A stretch of DNA of 64,000 nt from Paenibacillus wynnii (lineage in GTDB: Bacteria; Bacillota; Bacilli; Paenibacillales; Paenibacillaceae), in assembly GCF_000757885.1 (NCBI RefSeq), contig NZ_JQCR01000002.1:1860001-1924000 (forward strand), in the 5' to 3' direction. Made by a program: the position numbers and the translations under genes. The notes beneath the pieces were generated by a model that did no database searches, was not told where the DNA came from, and saw only the letters and a list, made by a program, of their open reading frames with translations. Shown piece after piece: positions 1-7,927 of the stretch (the stretch's first letter is position 1; every line of letters starts with the position of its first letter).

Positions 1-679
1 TATTCTCTTCCTTGAAAATCATCTCATTAACCTCAGTAATAATAAGTGCCAGAGCTTCACCAATCTCTGTTTTGTTACCTTGATAATCACTTAACGTCGT
101 CTTGGCGGACTTAATCATATTCCGAATACCGTCATCCACGCCCCACATGACCTTGGTAGGTCCATAGATGCCGTACTTTTCGAGGTAAGGAAATACCAGA
201 TTTTCTTTCCGGCTATAATGTTTATCGAGGTCCAGCAACAGACTCAAGTCTTCTAACAGCTTGAAAATAATTTCTTCGCTGTCGTTCTTCTGGAACTTAT
301 CGGCATGCAGCGCCAGACGGAAATTCACGAGACGTTCGATCTCACGGTTCTCCAGCTTGAAGGTGTGCACCGGGTGACCTGGCTGCTCCTCCGGCTTGGA
401 CGAGCGGTGAATCTCCTCAATTGAGCCTTTGAAAATCGCTGTATGCACCGAGCACAAACGCTGTACCTCAGAGACAGGAATGCCTTCCTCTGTCATTAGA
501 GAGTGCTCCATCGCAGAAATTTCAGCCACAGTTACGTCCCCTACCGCTTCTGCAAAACGAGCCTTTACTTCATCCACACTTTTGCCTGCATGCAGCTCCT
601 TAATAATCTCTCTGAGCATAGCTTGCCGGCGGTTTTGTTCCGGTACATCTACTTCACGGTTGTTTATCAGTTCGCTCAT
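1..679 (-). CDS. DUF438 / hemerythrin-like protein (3' end outside window)
   Basis: The reading frame starts at the ATG complementary to 677-679 and is still open at base 1, so the C-terminus is missing. Residues 1-70 fit the DUF438 N-terminal region. Residues about 100-200 carry a hemerythrin-like four-helix region with spaced His/Glu ligands, seen in the HxxxE pattern of HYSRKENLVFPY. Family members usually continue into a PAS domain, which would lie off the window. The gene follows the DUF1858 gene by 33 bases, so the two are probably co-transcribed. Hemerythrin-like domains bind a di-iron centre and commonly serve oxygen, nitric oxide or iron-sulfur stress functions. That role is inferred here, although the Fnr-type box upstream fits it. 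Confidence 0.85.
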   Translation of the reverse strand, partial: MSELINNREVDVPEQNRRQAMLREIIKELHAGKSVDEVKARFAEAVGDVTVAEISAMEHSLMTEEGIPVSEVQRLCSVHTAIFKGSIEEIHRSSKPEEQPGHPVHTFKLENREIERLVNFRLALHADKFQKNDSEEIIFKLLEDLSLLLDLDKHYSRKENLVFPYLEKYGIYGPTKVMWGVDDGIRNMIKSAKTTLSDYQGNKTEIGEALALIITEVNEMIFKEEN

Positions 680-712
680 TTTATGTCTCTCCTTTTATAT
701 ATATCAGATCAT

Positions 713-940
713 CTATTCAACAACTTCAAAGCCGTAACTCTGAAACGTTAGCTTAACGGTGTCCATGTTCATTTTTTTAAGCTTGATGCCATTAGACAAG
801 GTCATGAAGCGCCCAGCAGTCTGCAGCATACCCGGTTTGGCGATATCTCGGAATCCTAGCTCTACCATAATGTCGAGCGCTTCTGGATGCCTGCTTACCA
901 GTTCCAAAATGGTCTCTTCCAGCTTCAGCACTTTTTCCAT
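713..940 (-). CDS. DUF1858 domain protein
   Basis: A 75-residue protein made almost entirely of a DUF1858 domain, recognised by the central segment MLQTAGRFMTLSNGIKLKK. This domain is also the N-terminal part of ScdA/RIC iron-sulfur repair proteins. A GTG at 949 is in frame, but it directly abuts the ribosome site AAGGAG. The ATG at 940 sits 8 bases after AGGAG, so it is taken as the start. It is the first gene of a two-gene unit with the DUF438 gene. The biochemical function is not established; a role in redox or iron-sulfur stress is inferred from the partner gene and the promoter. Confidence 0.8.
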   Translation of the reverse strand: MEKVLKLEETILELVSRHPEALDIMVELGFRDIAKPGMLQTAGRFMTLSNGIKLKKMNMDTVKLTFQSYGFEVVE

Positions 941-959
941 TAGCTTCACTCCTTTGTCA

Positions 960-974
960 TGAGAACTATTCTCA
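960..974. promoter_or_regulatory. Fur-like palindrome at the start of transcription
   Basis: TGAGAACTATTCTCA is a 7-1-7 palindrome with one mismatch, resembling Fur-family boxes (TGATAATNATTATCA). It covers the predicted transcription start and ends about 20 bases before the DUF1858 start codon, a repressor-type position. Which protein binds cannot be told from sequence. Confidence 0.4.
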
Positions 975-981
975 ATCTCAG

Positions 982-1022
982 ATTATCATAGGCAAAATAG
1001 GGGGATTGTGATTCTAGTCACT
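982..1022 (-). promoter_or_regulatory. Fnr-type box and promoter for the DUF1858-DUF438 unit
   Basis: TGTGA-TTCTAG-TCACT at 1007-1022 is an exact match to the TGTGA-N6-TCACT form of the Bacillus Fnr box. On the minus strand a -10-like GATAAT lies at 982-987, which puts transcription start near 974-975. The centre of the box (1014.5) is then at about -40, the usual class II activator position. No good -35 is present, as expected for an activated promoter. The Fnr assignment is inferred from the motif. Confidence 0.55.
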
Positions 1023-1039
1023 AACTCAAAAATGATGCA

Positions 1040-1086
1040 CAAAAAAGACTGCCCCTTCGCCTTAATGGCTTGGTAGACAGTCTTTG
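1040..1086 (-). terminator. Terminator after trxB
   Basis: Arms AAAGACTG (1044-1051) and CAGTCTTT (1078-1085) pair perfectly. On the minus strand the second arm runs into six T residues. It lies 26 bases after the trxB stop. Confidence 0.8.
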
Positions 1087-1111
1087 TTCAAATCATATCA
1101 CATGCAGCTTG

Positions 1112-2065
1112 TTATTTATCGAGTGATTCGCTCCAGTCATGTACCATCGTGCCTTCAAGATACTTCTCGGCATCCATGGCTGCCATACAGCCTGTTCCCG
1201 CTGCAGATATGGCCTGACGGTAACGGGTATCCTGTACATCTCCGCAAGCGAATACACCCGGAATATTGGTCTCTGTCGTACCAGGGTTTACTACAAGATA
1301 ACCGTTGGCATCCGTTGTTAGCTGTCCGCCAAGGAAAGACGTGTTAGGCGTATGACCGATAGCGACAAAGACTCCGTCCGCCTCAACAAGCTCTTCCGTT
1401 CCTGTCTCATTGTTGCGTACTTTAAGACCATTTACACCAGTATCCCCTACGGAAACCTCAAGCGGTGTGCGGTTAAGCGCCCAAACCACCTTGCTGTTAT
1501 CGCGCGCACGGTCCTGCATGATTTTGGAGGCACGCAGTTCCGGACGTCGGTGCACCAAGGTAACGCTGGAAGCAAACCGCGTAAGGAAGCTGGCTTCCTC
1601 CATGGCAGAGTCTCCTCCACCCACTACGATAATCTTTTTATTACGGAAGAAAAAACCGTCACAGGTAGCACAAGTGCTGACTCCGCGGCCCACATTCTCT
1701 TGTTCTCCTGGAATTCCGAGGTATCTAGCGGAAGCGCCTGTCGAGATAATAACAGACTCCGCCTCTAATACTCCTAATCCATCTACAGTTACTTTAAACG
1801 GCCGCCCAGAGAAATCCACGGAGTCCACCCAACCATTCTTGAACTCGGCACCGAATCGTTCCGCCTGCTTGCGCATGTTATCCATGAGATCAGGACCTAG
1901 AATTCCTTCAGGAAAGCCTGGGAAATTCTCTACTTCAGTCGTAGTTGTCAGTTGTCCTCCTGGCTCCAAACCTTCAATCACCAGCGGACTCAAGTTGGCA
2001 CGGGCCAAATAAATGGCTGCCGTCAGCCCGGCAGGACCTGTTCCGATTACAATTGTTTTGTACAT
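1112..2065 (-). CDS. trxB: Thioredoxin reductase
   Basis: NADPH-dependent flavoenzyme that reduces thioredoxin in the cytoplasm. The 317-residue protein has the family's normal length. It shows an N-terminal FAD-binding GTGPAG motif (residues 8-13), the redox-active CATC pair followed by DG near residue 135, the NADPH-binding GGGDSA motif and the C-terminal FAD motif ending ACGDV. The ATG at 2065 follows GAGGAGG by 7 bases. It lies 23 bases downstream of the TPR gene and shares its transcript. A TPR gene next to trxB is also seen in B. subtilis (yvcD-trxB region). Confidence 0.97.
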   Translation of the reverse strand: MYKTIVIGTGPAGLTAAIYLARANLSPLVIEGLEPGGQLTTTTEVENFPGFPEGILGPDLMDNMRKQAERFGAEFKNGWVDSVDFSGRPFKVTVDGLGVLEAESVIISTGASARYLGIPGEQENVGRGVSTCATCDGFFFRNKKIIVVGGGDSAMEEASFLTRFASSVTLVHRRPELRASKIMQDRARDNSKVVWALNRTPLEVSVGDTGVNGLKVRNNETGTEELVEADGVFVAIGHTPNTSFLGGQLTTDANGYLVVNPGTTETNIPGVFACGDVQDTRYRQAISAAGTGCMAAMDAEKYLEGTMVHDWSESLDK

Positions 2066-2088
2066 AGCAGTGCCTCCTCACATGGGTT

Positions 2089-3828
2089 TTATATATTTTC
2101 AGTAAAAGGCGGAAAACTGTCGGTCATGCTTGCTTTAACGTCGCATTCATCCTCAATACGCCGCACGTAGCGGCTTACCATGGAAGGCGATACTCCATAA
2201 CGCTGTGCCACTTCACGGTAAGTTACCGGTCGATTATGCAGCTTTGCAGTTAAATACTCCAAGGCAGCACACCAACCATCCACATGACGGAAAAAAGGAA
2301 CATCCGGATATAGATTGCCCACAAATTGCTTCCATAGTAATTCTGCAGCTTTCTTCTGGGCTGAATCGTATCTTCGATCCATTATACCGAGGGTCTGATC
2401 GATAATTCGCTGCCAGTCCTCTTTCCATTCCGGCTGCACTTTATGGCGTGGAGGAGAGATTGACTCCTCTCCCAACAGGGGTTCTGTCTCCGTATTCTTA
2501 CCCGTTAGTCTCTGCAGGCTAAACAGGGCTGCTTCTTGAAGCTTATCTTCCTGGATAGGCTGCTCTTCAATAATTGCTCGTAAGACCTCGGACATCTCTT
2601 CGTCCTCAATCCATCGCAATGCCTGTGTAACCTGCAGCTTCGTATTGGAATCCCCGTAGCGGAGTGCCCAGAAGAAGGAGGAACGAATCAGAGGATTGCT
2701 CCGAACTTCATCAGAGAAGCTGCCTTTGTTATCTTTCCAAAGCTTCAACTGCTCTTGGAATGGGAGCTGATAGTTATAGCTCACCGGGGGAATCGGCTGG
2801 TTGTCTTTCAGCGCTTGCTCCAGCTGTGCCAGATAGAACCGGGGCACCACCGATTCTGGATCCAGCTTGCCGACCTGTCGCCAGCACCGCTCGGCTTCTG
2901 TGTATAGTCCGCTGTTGCTGGCAGCTGCCGCACAGTAATGATAGAGACCGGCATCGCCGCCGACCTCTTCATCCTTCAGCAGGCGGCGGAAATGACCGTA
3001 AGCTATTCGATGACGGCCCAGAATACCCATTGTAGTCGCCAGCTTAAATACATGCTCCTGATGGAAGGGAATCGTCGCTTCGAGCATTCGCAGCAATCTA
3101 TCCAGCGATTGGTTATCCCCTTCGTATTGCAGGAAGATGGCCAAATTGCAAAGCGCATGCAAATCACCCGGAGCAAGGTCTAGTACCCGTTCGATAGACT
3201 CCTTAGCTTTGGCGAACCGCCCCATATAAAAATATGCCAGCGCCAAGTTGTTATGCGCCGCTAAGAAATCAGGCGTGTTCTTCACGATTTCCTTCAGCAG
3301 CTTCACTGCTTCCGTGAACTTGCCTTCCTCAAGAAGCGCCCGGGCACGGTCATGCTCCACTACACCTTCACGGCTTCTGATCCGATGCAGAGGGGCCGGC
3401 CGATCAAGCTCATAGTTCAGGAGCTCCATCAGCTCCTCCGATTCCATAAGGAAATCACCGTTGAGATCCTCTTCAAGGTACTTTACCAAAGAACGCTCAG
3501 CTTCCTCAAAGTTATCCATATTAGCGTAATTATTAGCCATATAGAAGTGACATTCTGTTAAAGACGAATCAATATTCTCAAGCACATGGGTCAAAATTTC
3601 GTTCGAAGCCTCATAATTGCCCATCTCTGAGAATATACCCGCCACATTACAATGATTGACCGGATTGTCCGGCTCATACTCTGCAGCTTTGCGAAAATTT
3701 TTTAATGCCTTATCATATTGAAAGCGATCCAGTGACCGGACGGCTCTTTCAAAGAAAAAATTGGCATTCAAAATGATGGGAATAACATTGCCGTTGCCCA
3801 CATCATTATCTGAAGATCTCTCAATCAT
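2089..3828 (-). CDS. TPR protein with C-terminal helix-turn-helix
   Basis: A 579-residue soluble protein. Residues about 20-330 contain successive tetratricopeptide-like helical pairs, for example FDKALKNFRKAAEYEPDN-type and FLAAHNNLALAYFYMGRFAK repeats, so protein binding is expected. The last about 90 residues form a separate helical module ending in VTYREVAQRYGVSPSMVSRY, a helix-turn-helix that resembles the cyclin-box HTH of TFIIB-like folds. The ATG at 3828 is preferred; an upstream in-frame TTG at 3906 has no ribosome site. AAGGAGG lies 12 bases before the ATG, inside a potential hairpin. It sits between prs and trxB, in the position of B. subtilis yvcD. The molecular role is unknown. 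Confidence 0.85.
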   Translation of the reverse strand: MIERSSDNDVGNGNVIPIILNANFFFERAVRSLDRFQYDKALKNFRKAAEYEPDNPVNHCNVAGIFSEMGNYEASNEILTHVLENIDSSLTECHFYMANNYANMDNFEEAERSLVKYLEEDLNGDFLMESEELMELLNYELDRPAPLHRIRSREGVVEHDRARALLEEGKFTEAVKLLKEIVKNTPDFLAAHNNLALAYFYMGRFAKAKESIERVLDLAPGDLHALCNLAIFLQYEGDNQSLDRLLRMLEATIPFHQEHVFKLATTMGILGRHRIAYGHFRRLLKDEEVGGDAGLYHYCAAAASNSGLYTEAERCWRQVGKLDPESVVPRFYLAQLEQALKDNQPIPPVSYNYQLPFQEQLKLWKDNKGSFSDEVRSNPLIRSSFFWALRYGDSNTKLQVTQALRWIEDEEMSEVLRAIIEEQPIQEDKLQEAALFSLQRLTGKNTETEPLLGEESISPPRHKVQPEWKEDWQRIIDQTLGIMDRRYDSAQKKAAELLWKQFVGNLYPDVPFFRHVDGWCAALEYLTAKLHNRPVTYREVAQRYGVSPSMVSRYVRRIEDECDVKASMTDSFPPFTENI

Positions 3829-3836
3829 GGAAGCAA

Positions 3837-3885
3837 GGCACCTCCTTGTAAGCTTCCTCCTCACGAAAAATAGGAGGTCGGTGCC
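3837..3885 (-). promoter_or_regulatory. Leader hairpin covering the ribosome site of the TPR gene
   Basis: In the transcript, GGCACC plus UCCU (with a 4-base bulge) at the 5' side can pair with AGGAGGUGCC, which contains the Shine-Dalgarno of the TPR gene. A second AGGAGG between them offers an alternative partner. This could restrict translation. It is a paper fold only. Confidence 0.35.
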
Positions 3886-4033
3886 TTTCGGCTGCCGGTT
3901 CTCCAAACTTTACGCTGCACCGCTTCCATTTTTGGCTGCGGCTGTATTCACACAGTATACCACAAGTGTGGGCAGGATTCTCCAATGCAAGGCTGCATTA
4001 TGCACACCAAATTCAGAGAAAAAAGCTGTAAAC

Positions 4034-4066
4034 AAAAAAAGACGGGGAATCTTAAATTCCCGCGTC
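4034..4066 (-). terminator. Terminator overlapping the end of the prs paralogue
   Basis: GACGGGGAAT and ATTCCCGCGTC form a near-perfect stem; the minus strand then reads seven T residues. The stem includes the last codons and stop of the prs paralogue (stop 4052-4054). Confidence 0.8.
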
Positions 4067-4999
4067 TCTGAACAGCTTGTCTATTGAACCGCCTTCAATA
4101 ATGATACGTGTAGCTTGCGCCAGCATCGGTGCAACGGATAATACGGTAAAGCGACTTGAATGATCTTCGGGCAGCATGATGGAGTCTGTAATAACGACCT
4201 CATCAATGGCCGGATGCTCCAACCGCTCCAAGGCAGGTCCTGAGAACAGTCCATGTGTTGCACAGACAATACTGTTCTTGGCTCCTCTTTCCTTTAAACT
4301 CTCTACAACGTTTACGATGGTTGTACCGGTATCGATCAGATCCTCAATAATAATGGGGGTTTTTCCCTCAACATCTCCGATAACATGCGTAATCACCGAT
4401 TCATTATGGGCAGGTCGGGTCTTAATCATAATCGCAAACGGCGAATTCAGCCGATTGGCTAGCTTCTCAGCCATAGAGGCGCGGCCTGCATCCGGGGAAA
4501 CAACGACCAGATCGTTTAGACCTTTTAGCTTCAGGTGACCGCTGATCAAATCCAGCGCTGTCATGTGGTCAACTGGAATGTTGAAAAATCCTTGGATAGC
4601 GGCAGCATGCAGGTCGAGAGTAATGACCCGGGTAGCCCCGGCTGTGGTTAATACATCGGCAACCATTTTGGCGGAGATAGGCTCCCGCGGTGCAGATTTG
4701 CGTTCCTGTCTGGCATATCCATAATACGGTACAATAATGTTGACCGTTCTTGCCGATGCTCTTTTTGCCGCATCAATCATGACCAACAGCTCTACGAACA
4801 TCTCATTGATGGGATGGGAGAGGGATTGCACCAAAAATACGTCACAGTTCCGGATGCTCTCTTCGTAATGCACATAAATCTCGCCGCTCATGAATCGGGT
4901 TAACTTAATTTGCCCCAATTCCACACCTAGCCGCGTCGCAATATCTGCGGCTAGCTTCGGATTCGACGAACCGGAGAAAATACGCAGTTGATGATGCAC
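4052..4999 (-). CDS. prs: Ribose-phosphate pyrophosphokinase paralogue
   Basis: The 315-residue protein is full length for PRPP synthase, which makes PRPP from ribose 5-phosphate and ATP. PRPP is the substrate of HisG upstream. Conserved parts include RQERKSAPREPISAK and DLHAAAIQGFFNIPVDH. It is divergent: the usual DLHAxQIQGFF has lost its glutamine, VSPDHGG reads VSPDAGR, and the PRPP loop reads IIEDLIDTGTT instead of DDIIDTAGT. Paenibacilli are expected to have a canonical Prs elsewhere, so this is probably a second copy with changed regulation or function. The start is GTG at 4999, 8 bases after AGGAGG. Confidence 0.88.
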   Translation of the reverse strand: MHHQLRIFSGSSNPKLAADIATRLGVELGQIKLTRFMSGEIYVHYEESIRNCDVFLVQSLSHPINEMFVELLVMIDAAKRASARTVNIIVPYYGYARQERKSAPREPISAKMVADVLTTAGATRVITLDLHAAAIQGFFNIPVDHMTALDLISGHLKLKGLNDLVVVSPDAGRASMAEKLANRLNSPFAIMIKTRPAHNESVITHVIGDVEGKTPIIIEDLIDTGTTIVNVVESLKERGAKNSIVCATHGLFSGPALERLEHPAIDEVVITDSIMLPEDHSSRFTVLSVAPMLAQATRIIIEGGSIDKLFRDAGI

Positions 5000-5024
5000 T
5001 ATAATGCCCTCCTATAGTTATATT

Positions 5025-5852
5025 TTATAGCTCAAACGGAACAGTGGTACGGCGGCGGCCTTCAAAGACTGACAACTCTCGAAACCCCGTCTCCCACAAC
5101 TGCCTGCGGGCTTCCGGCAGTCCCTCACCCAGCTTAGCTGGGTCATGCGCATCGGATCCAAGGGTAAGCGGTATACCTAGCTCCAAGGCCTGCTTCAACA
5201 CATGTGTTGCCGGGAACATCTCTTTGCATGGCTTCGTTAACCCTGAAGCATTCAGTTCCATAGCAATTCCACTGCTTGCTATCGCTTTCAAAGCGCCAAG
5301 CTCAAGCTCTCTAACCTCAGCTTGACCCTCTTCAGTGACCGGACCATATCCAAAGCGTTTGATAACGTCTATATGTCCTATAATATCATATAATCCCGAC
5401 GCTGCAGATTTACTTACAGCCTCATAGTAACGCCGATATACCTCCAGTACATCCTTACCTTCCCAGCCCTGGACCTGCCGGTAATCCGTAATATCCCATT
5501 CTCCCAAGAAATGAACCGACCCGATGAGATAATCCCATGGATAGGGGGCTAGCAGGTCACGGATCACCTCTTCGTAGCCTTCAATATAATCAGCCTCAAG
5601 CCCTACCCGCAGGTCAATTACCCCTCGGTATCGTTCTTTCAGCGCGAGACATTCCTCCACATACCGGGGAAGCTCTGCAAGCGGCATAGCCATCTCCGGA
5701 TAATACTGAGCCGGGTCGACATGAATCAAAGGAAGATGGTCGGACAGCCCCAACTGCTCCAAACCCAGCTCAATGCCGCGCTGGATGTATTCTTCCAGCT
5801 TACCTATGGCATGACCGCAGCGCTCATGATGAGTATGATAATCGATATGCAT
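5025..5852 (-). CDS. hisJ: Histidinol-phosphatase, PHP family
   Basis: Removes phosphate from histidinol phosphate, the penultimate step before HisD. The 275-residue protein begins with the PHP metal motif HIDYHTHHERCGHA and has further metal-ligand motifs GLSDHLP (residue 37), GLEADY and the C-terminal GSDAHDP. This is the PHP-type HisJ/HisK enzyme of Bacillales, which lack the HAD-type phosphatase fused to HisB. The ATG at 5852 follows GGAGGGGG by 8 bases. It lies 24 bases after hisI at the end of the his gene set. Confidence 0.95.
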   Translation of the reverse strand: MHIDYHTHHERCGHAIGKLEEYIQRGIELGLEQLGLSDHLPLIHVDPAQYYPEMAMPLAELPRYVEECLALKERYRGVIDLRVGLEADYIEGYEEVIRDLLAPYPWDYLIGSVHFLGEWDITDYRQVQGWEGKDVLEVYRRYYEAVSKSAASGLYDIIGHIDVIKRFGYGPVTEEGQAEVRELELGALKAIASSGIAMELNASGLTKPCKEMFPATHVLKQALELGIPLTLGSDAHDPAKLGEGLPEARRQLWETGFRELSVFEGRRRTTVPFEL

Positions 5853-5876
5853 GAAAGAGGCCCCCTCCGTTCTGCT

Positions 5877-6578
5877 CTAGTCGCGGCGCGGCCGCTCGTG
5901 GCGAGCACTAAGCTCTGTCATAATGTCGTCCAGCGGAAGCTTTCTTTCTTGCAGAAGGACCAGTAAGTGATAGATAAGATCGCTGATTTCCAGGCGCAGC
6001 TCGGCATTGTCTTTATTTTTAGCGGCAATGATGGTCTCTGACGCTTCTTCGCCTACCTTTTTCAGGATCTTATCGACACCTTTATCAAATAGATAAGTAG
6101 TATAAGCGCCTTCGGGACGTTCTATTTCACGCTCAGCGATAACCCGCTCCAACTCACCCAGTACCGCAAAGCGTTCGCTGTCCGATTTGTTCGATGATTT
6201 TGCCGAAGTCAGTTCGCCGTTTAAGGGAATCTCTCTATAAAAGCATGAGGTCTCTCCCGTATGACATGCAGGTCCCTCAGGCTTAACCTTAACCAGCAGC
6301 GTATCGCTGTCACAATCATAATATACGGATGTAATGGCTTGTGTGTTGCCCGAGGTGCCGCCCTTATTCCACAGTTCACTTCTCGACCGGCTCCAGAACC
6401 ATGTTTGTCCGCTCTCCAGTGATAACTGAAGTGATTCAGCATTCATATAAGCGAGCATCAGTACTTCAAGACTACTGTCATCCTGAACAATTACAGGCAC
6501 CAGACCCGCTTCGTTCCAACGTATTCCTCCCAGAATCTCTTCCTGGCTCAGGGCTGTATTCCCTCTCTCTTGACTCAT
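5877..6578 (-). CDS. hisI: Bifunctional phosphoribosyl-AMP cyclohydrolase / phosphoribosyl-ATP pyrophosphatase
   Basis: The 233-residue fusion carries out steps 2 and 3 of histidine synthesis. Residues about 15-120 are the HisI cyclohydrolase domain with [18 protein letters not shown] and the metal-binding DCDSDTLL and CHTG motifs. Residues about 140-233 are the HisE pyrophosphatase domain with [21 protein letters not shown]. Its start overlaps the hisF stop by four bases (ATGA), indicating translational coupling. Confidence 0.96.
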   Translation of the reverse strand: MSQERGNTALSQEEILGGIRWNEAGLVPVIVQDDSSLEVLMLAYMNAESLQLSLESGQTWFWSRSRSELWNKGGTSGNTQAITSVYYDCDSDTLLVKVKPEGPACHTGETSCFYREIPLNGELTSAKSSNKSDSERFAVLGELERVIAEREIERPEGAYTTYLFDKGVDKILKKVGEEASETIIAAKNKDNAELRLEISDLIYHLLVLLQERKLPLDDIMTELSARHERPRRD

Positions 6579-7333
6579 CGGATCTCCACCCCTTTTTGCT
6601 TCAAATCTGCTTTTAGATCGTGTATAGCAATTTCTTTATAGTGAAAAATCGTAGCCGCTAATCCGGCATCCGCTTTACCCTTCGTGAATACATCATAAAA
6701 ATGCTCCTTCTGCCCGGCTCCTCCGGAAGCTATAACCGGTATACCCAGCAGATCACATACAGCCGATGTCAGCTTCAGATCAAAGCCGTCCTTTGTACCG
6801 TCCGCATCCATACTGGTCAACAGAATCTCGCCTGCACCTAATTTTTCAGCCTCTTTGACCCAAGTTAGCGCACGTAACCCAGACGGTTTACGTCCTCCGT
6901 GGGTGTACACTTCCCACTCGCCCCAACTCTCATTATATTTGGCATCTACCGCTACGACAATACATTGTGAGCCAAAACGGCGCGCGCCTTCCAGAATGAG
7001 CTGCGGATTGTTTACAGCCGCTGTATTAATGCCGATTTTATCCGCACCGGCACGTAAAATTCTCTTCATATCCTCAGGTGTCGATATGCCTCCACCAACC
7101 GTAAAAGGAATGGCGATTTCGCCCGCTGTCTGCCGTACTACTTCGACCATTGTCGCCCGTCCTTCAACAGATGCGGATATATCCAGAAACACCAGCTCAT
7201 CGGCACCTTCACGGTCATAGATCGCTGCTAGCTCCACCGGATCCCCGGCATCGCGCAAATTTACAAAGTTGACGCCCTTAACGACCCGTCCATCCTTCAC
7301 ATCTAGACAAGGTATAATGCGTTTTGCCAGCAT
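6575..7333 (-). CDS. hisF: Imidazole glycerol phosphate synthase, cyclase subunit
   Basis: The 252-residue TIM barrel receives ammonia from HisH and forms imidazole glycerol phosphate and AICAR. It begins [20 protein letters not shown] with the catalytic Asp in CLDV. Asp in [11 protein letters not shown] and the phosphate loops GGGIST and ASGGAG are visible. The frame extends upstream to 7384, but the ATG at 7333, 7 bases after AAGGAG, gives the usual N-terminus. It is separated from hisA, its usual neighbour, by 594 bases of noncoding DNA. Confidence 0.96.
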   Translation of the reverse strand: MLAKRIIPCLDVKDGRVVKGVNFVNLRDAGDPVELAAIYDREGADELVFLDISASVEGRATMVEVVRQTAGEIAIPFTVGGGISTPEDMKRILRAGADKIGINTAAVNNPQLILEGARRFGSQCIVVAVDAKYNESWGEWEVYTHGGRKPSGLRALTWVKEAEKLGAGEILLTSMDADGTKDGFDLKLTSAVCDLLGIPVIASGGAGQKEHFYDVFTKGKADAGLAATIFHYKEIAIHDLKADLKQKGVEIR

Positions 7334-7540
7334 AAAATCGCTCCTTTCCATGTGTTTTCGACGAAAAACCTTTTCGATCCCCATAAATCCCCCTTAGCCA
7401 AGGGGGACCCCAAGGGCCCCGGCCCTCTGGACACCCGGAACATGGGTGTATGCGGGACAGAGGCGCTCCTTAGTTACAAACGGCTATGATCGCTAATCCC
7501 TGCGGGACCGCTTGAACTGTCGTGCTCCTGCAAGACGTAC

Positions 7541-7590
7541 ATTACAAAACATTACAAAACATTACAAAACATTAAAAAACCTTACACAAC
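7541..7590. repeat. Tandem 10-bp repeat
   Basis: Three exact copies of ATTACAAAAC (7541-7570) followed by two degenerate copies, ATTAAAAAAC and CTTACACAAC. The 10-base period places A-tracts roughly in helical phase, which could bend the DNA. Confidence 0.85.
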
Positions 7591-7756
7591 CACAAAGACA
7601 AAATTCAAACCCAGTAGACCCTCGTGTTACACGTTTTTGGCCCCTTCGGGACGACAAGCTTGCGCTGTCTGCGATAACAATAGGAACCTAGCCCTTATCT
7701 TTAATTGCACAATTTACATCTATTTGACCATTTAAACGAGGAAAACGTACTTTAAC

Positions 7757-7882
7757 TGTATTTCGTACAACTAAATCCATGAAACTAGCTCCAAATCAGC
7801 TGTTCTCCTGTTTATAGCTGCAGAAAGTACAACTATATGAGCTGGAGGGACCTATTCGGTGTAAATAATTGTACGAAATACA
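7757..7882. repeat. Small inverted-repeat element (MITE-like)
   Basis: TGTATTTCGTACAA (7757-7770) and its exact reverse complement TTGTACGAAATACA (7869-7882) bound 126 bases of noncoding DNA with partial internal symmetry around GAGCTGG/TAGCTCCA-like words. There is no coding capacity. It resembles a nonautonomous miniature element or dispersed intergenic palindrome. No target-site duplication is obvious. Confidence 0.5.
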
Positions 7883-7927
7883 ACTAAAACTAACTAAAAT
7901 TACTCCTCTTAAGGTTTATCGCTGGTG

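Larger units (their letters stand above)
7334..7927. other. Noncoding spacer inside the his operon
   Basis: No credible gene lies in these 594 bases between hisA and hisF. They hold a short hairpin CCCCCTT-AGCC-AAGGGGG at about 7389-7406, a GC-rich patch, a 10-base tandem repeat (7541-7590), and an element with 14-base inverted ends (7757-7882). Elsewhere the his genes overlap or nearly abut. Confidence 0.7.

Noticed and set aside
713..949. GTG at 949 as start of the DUF1858 gene
   Set aside because: It directly abuts the AAGGAG ribosome site; the ATG at 940 has proper spacing.
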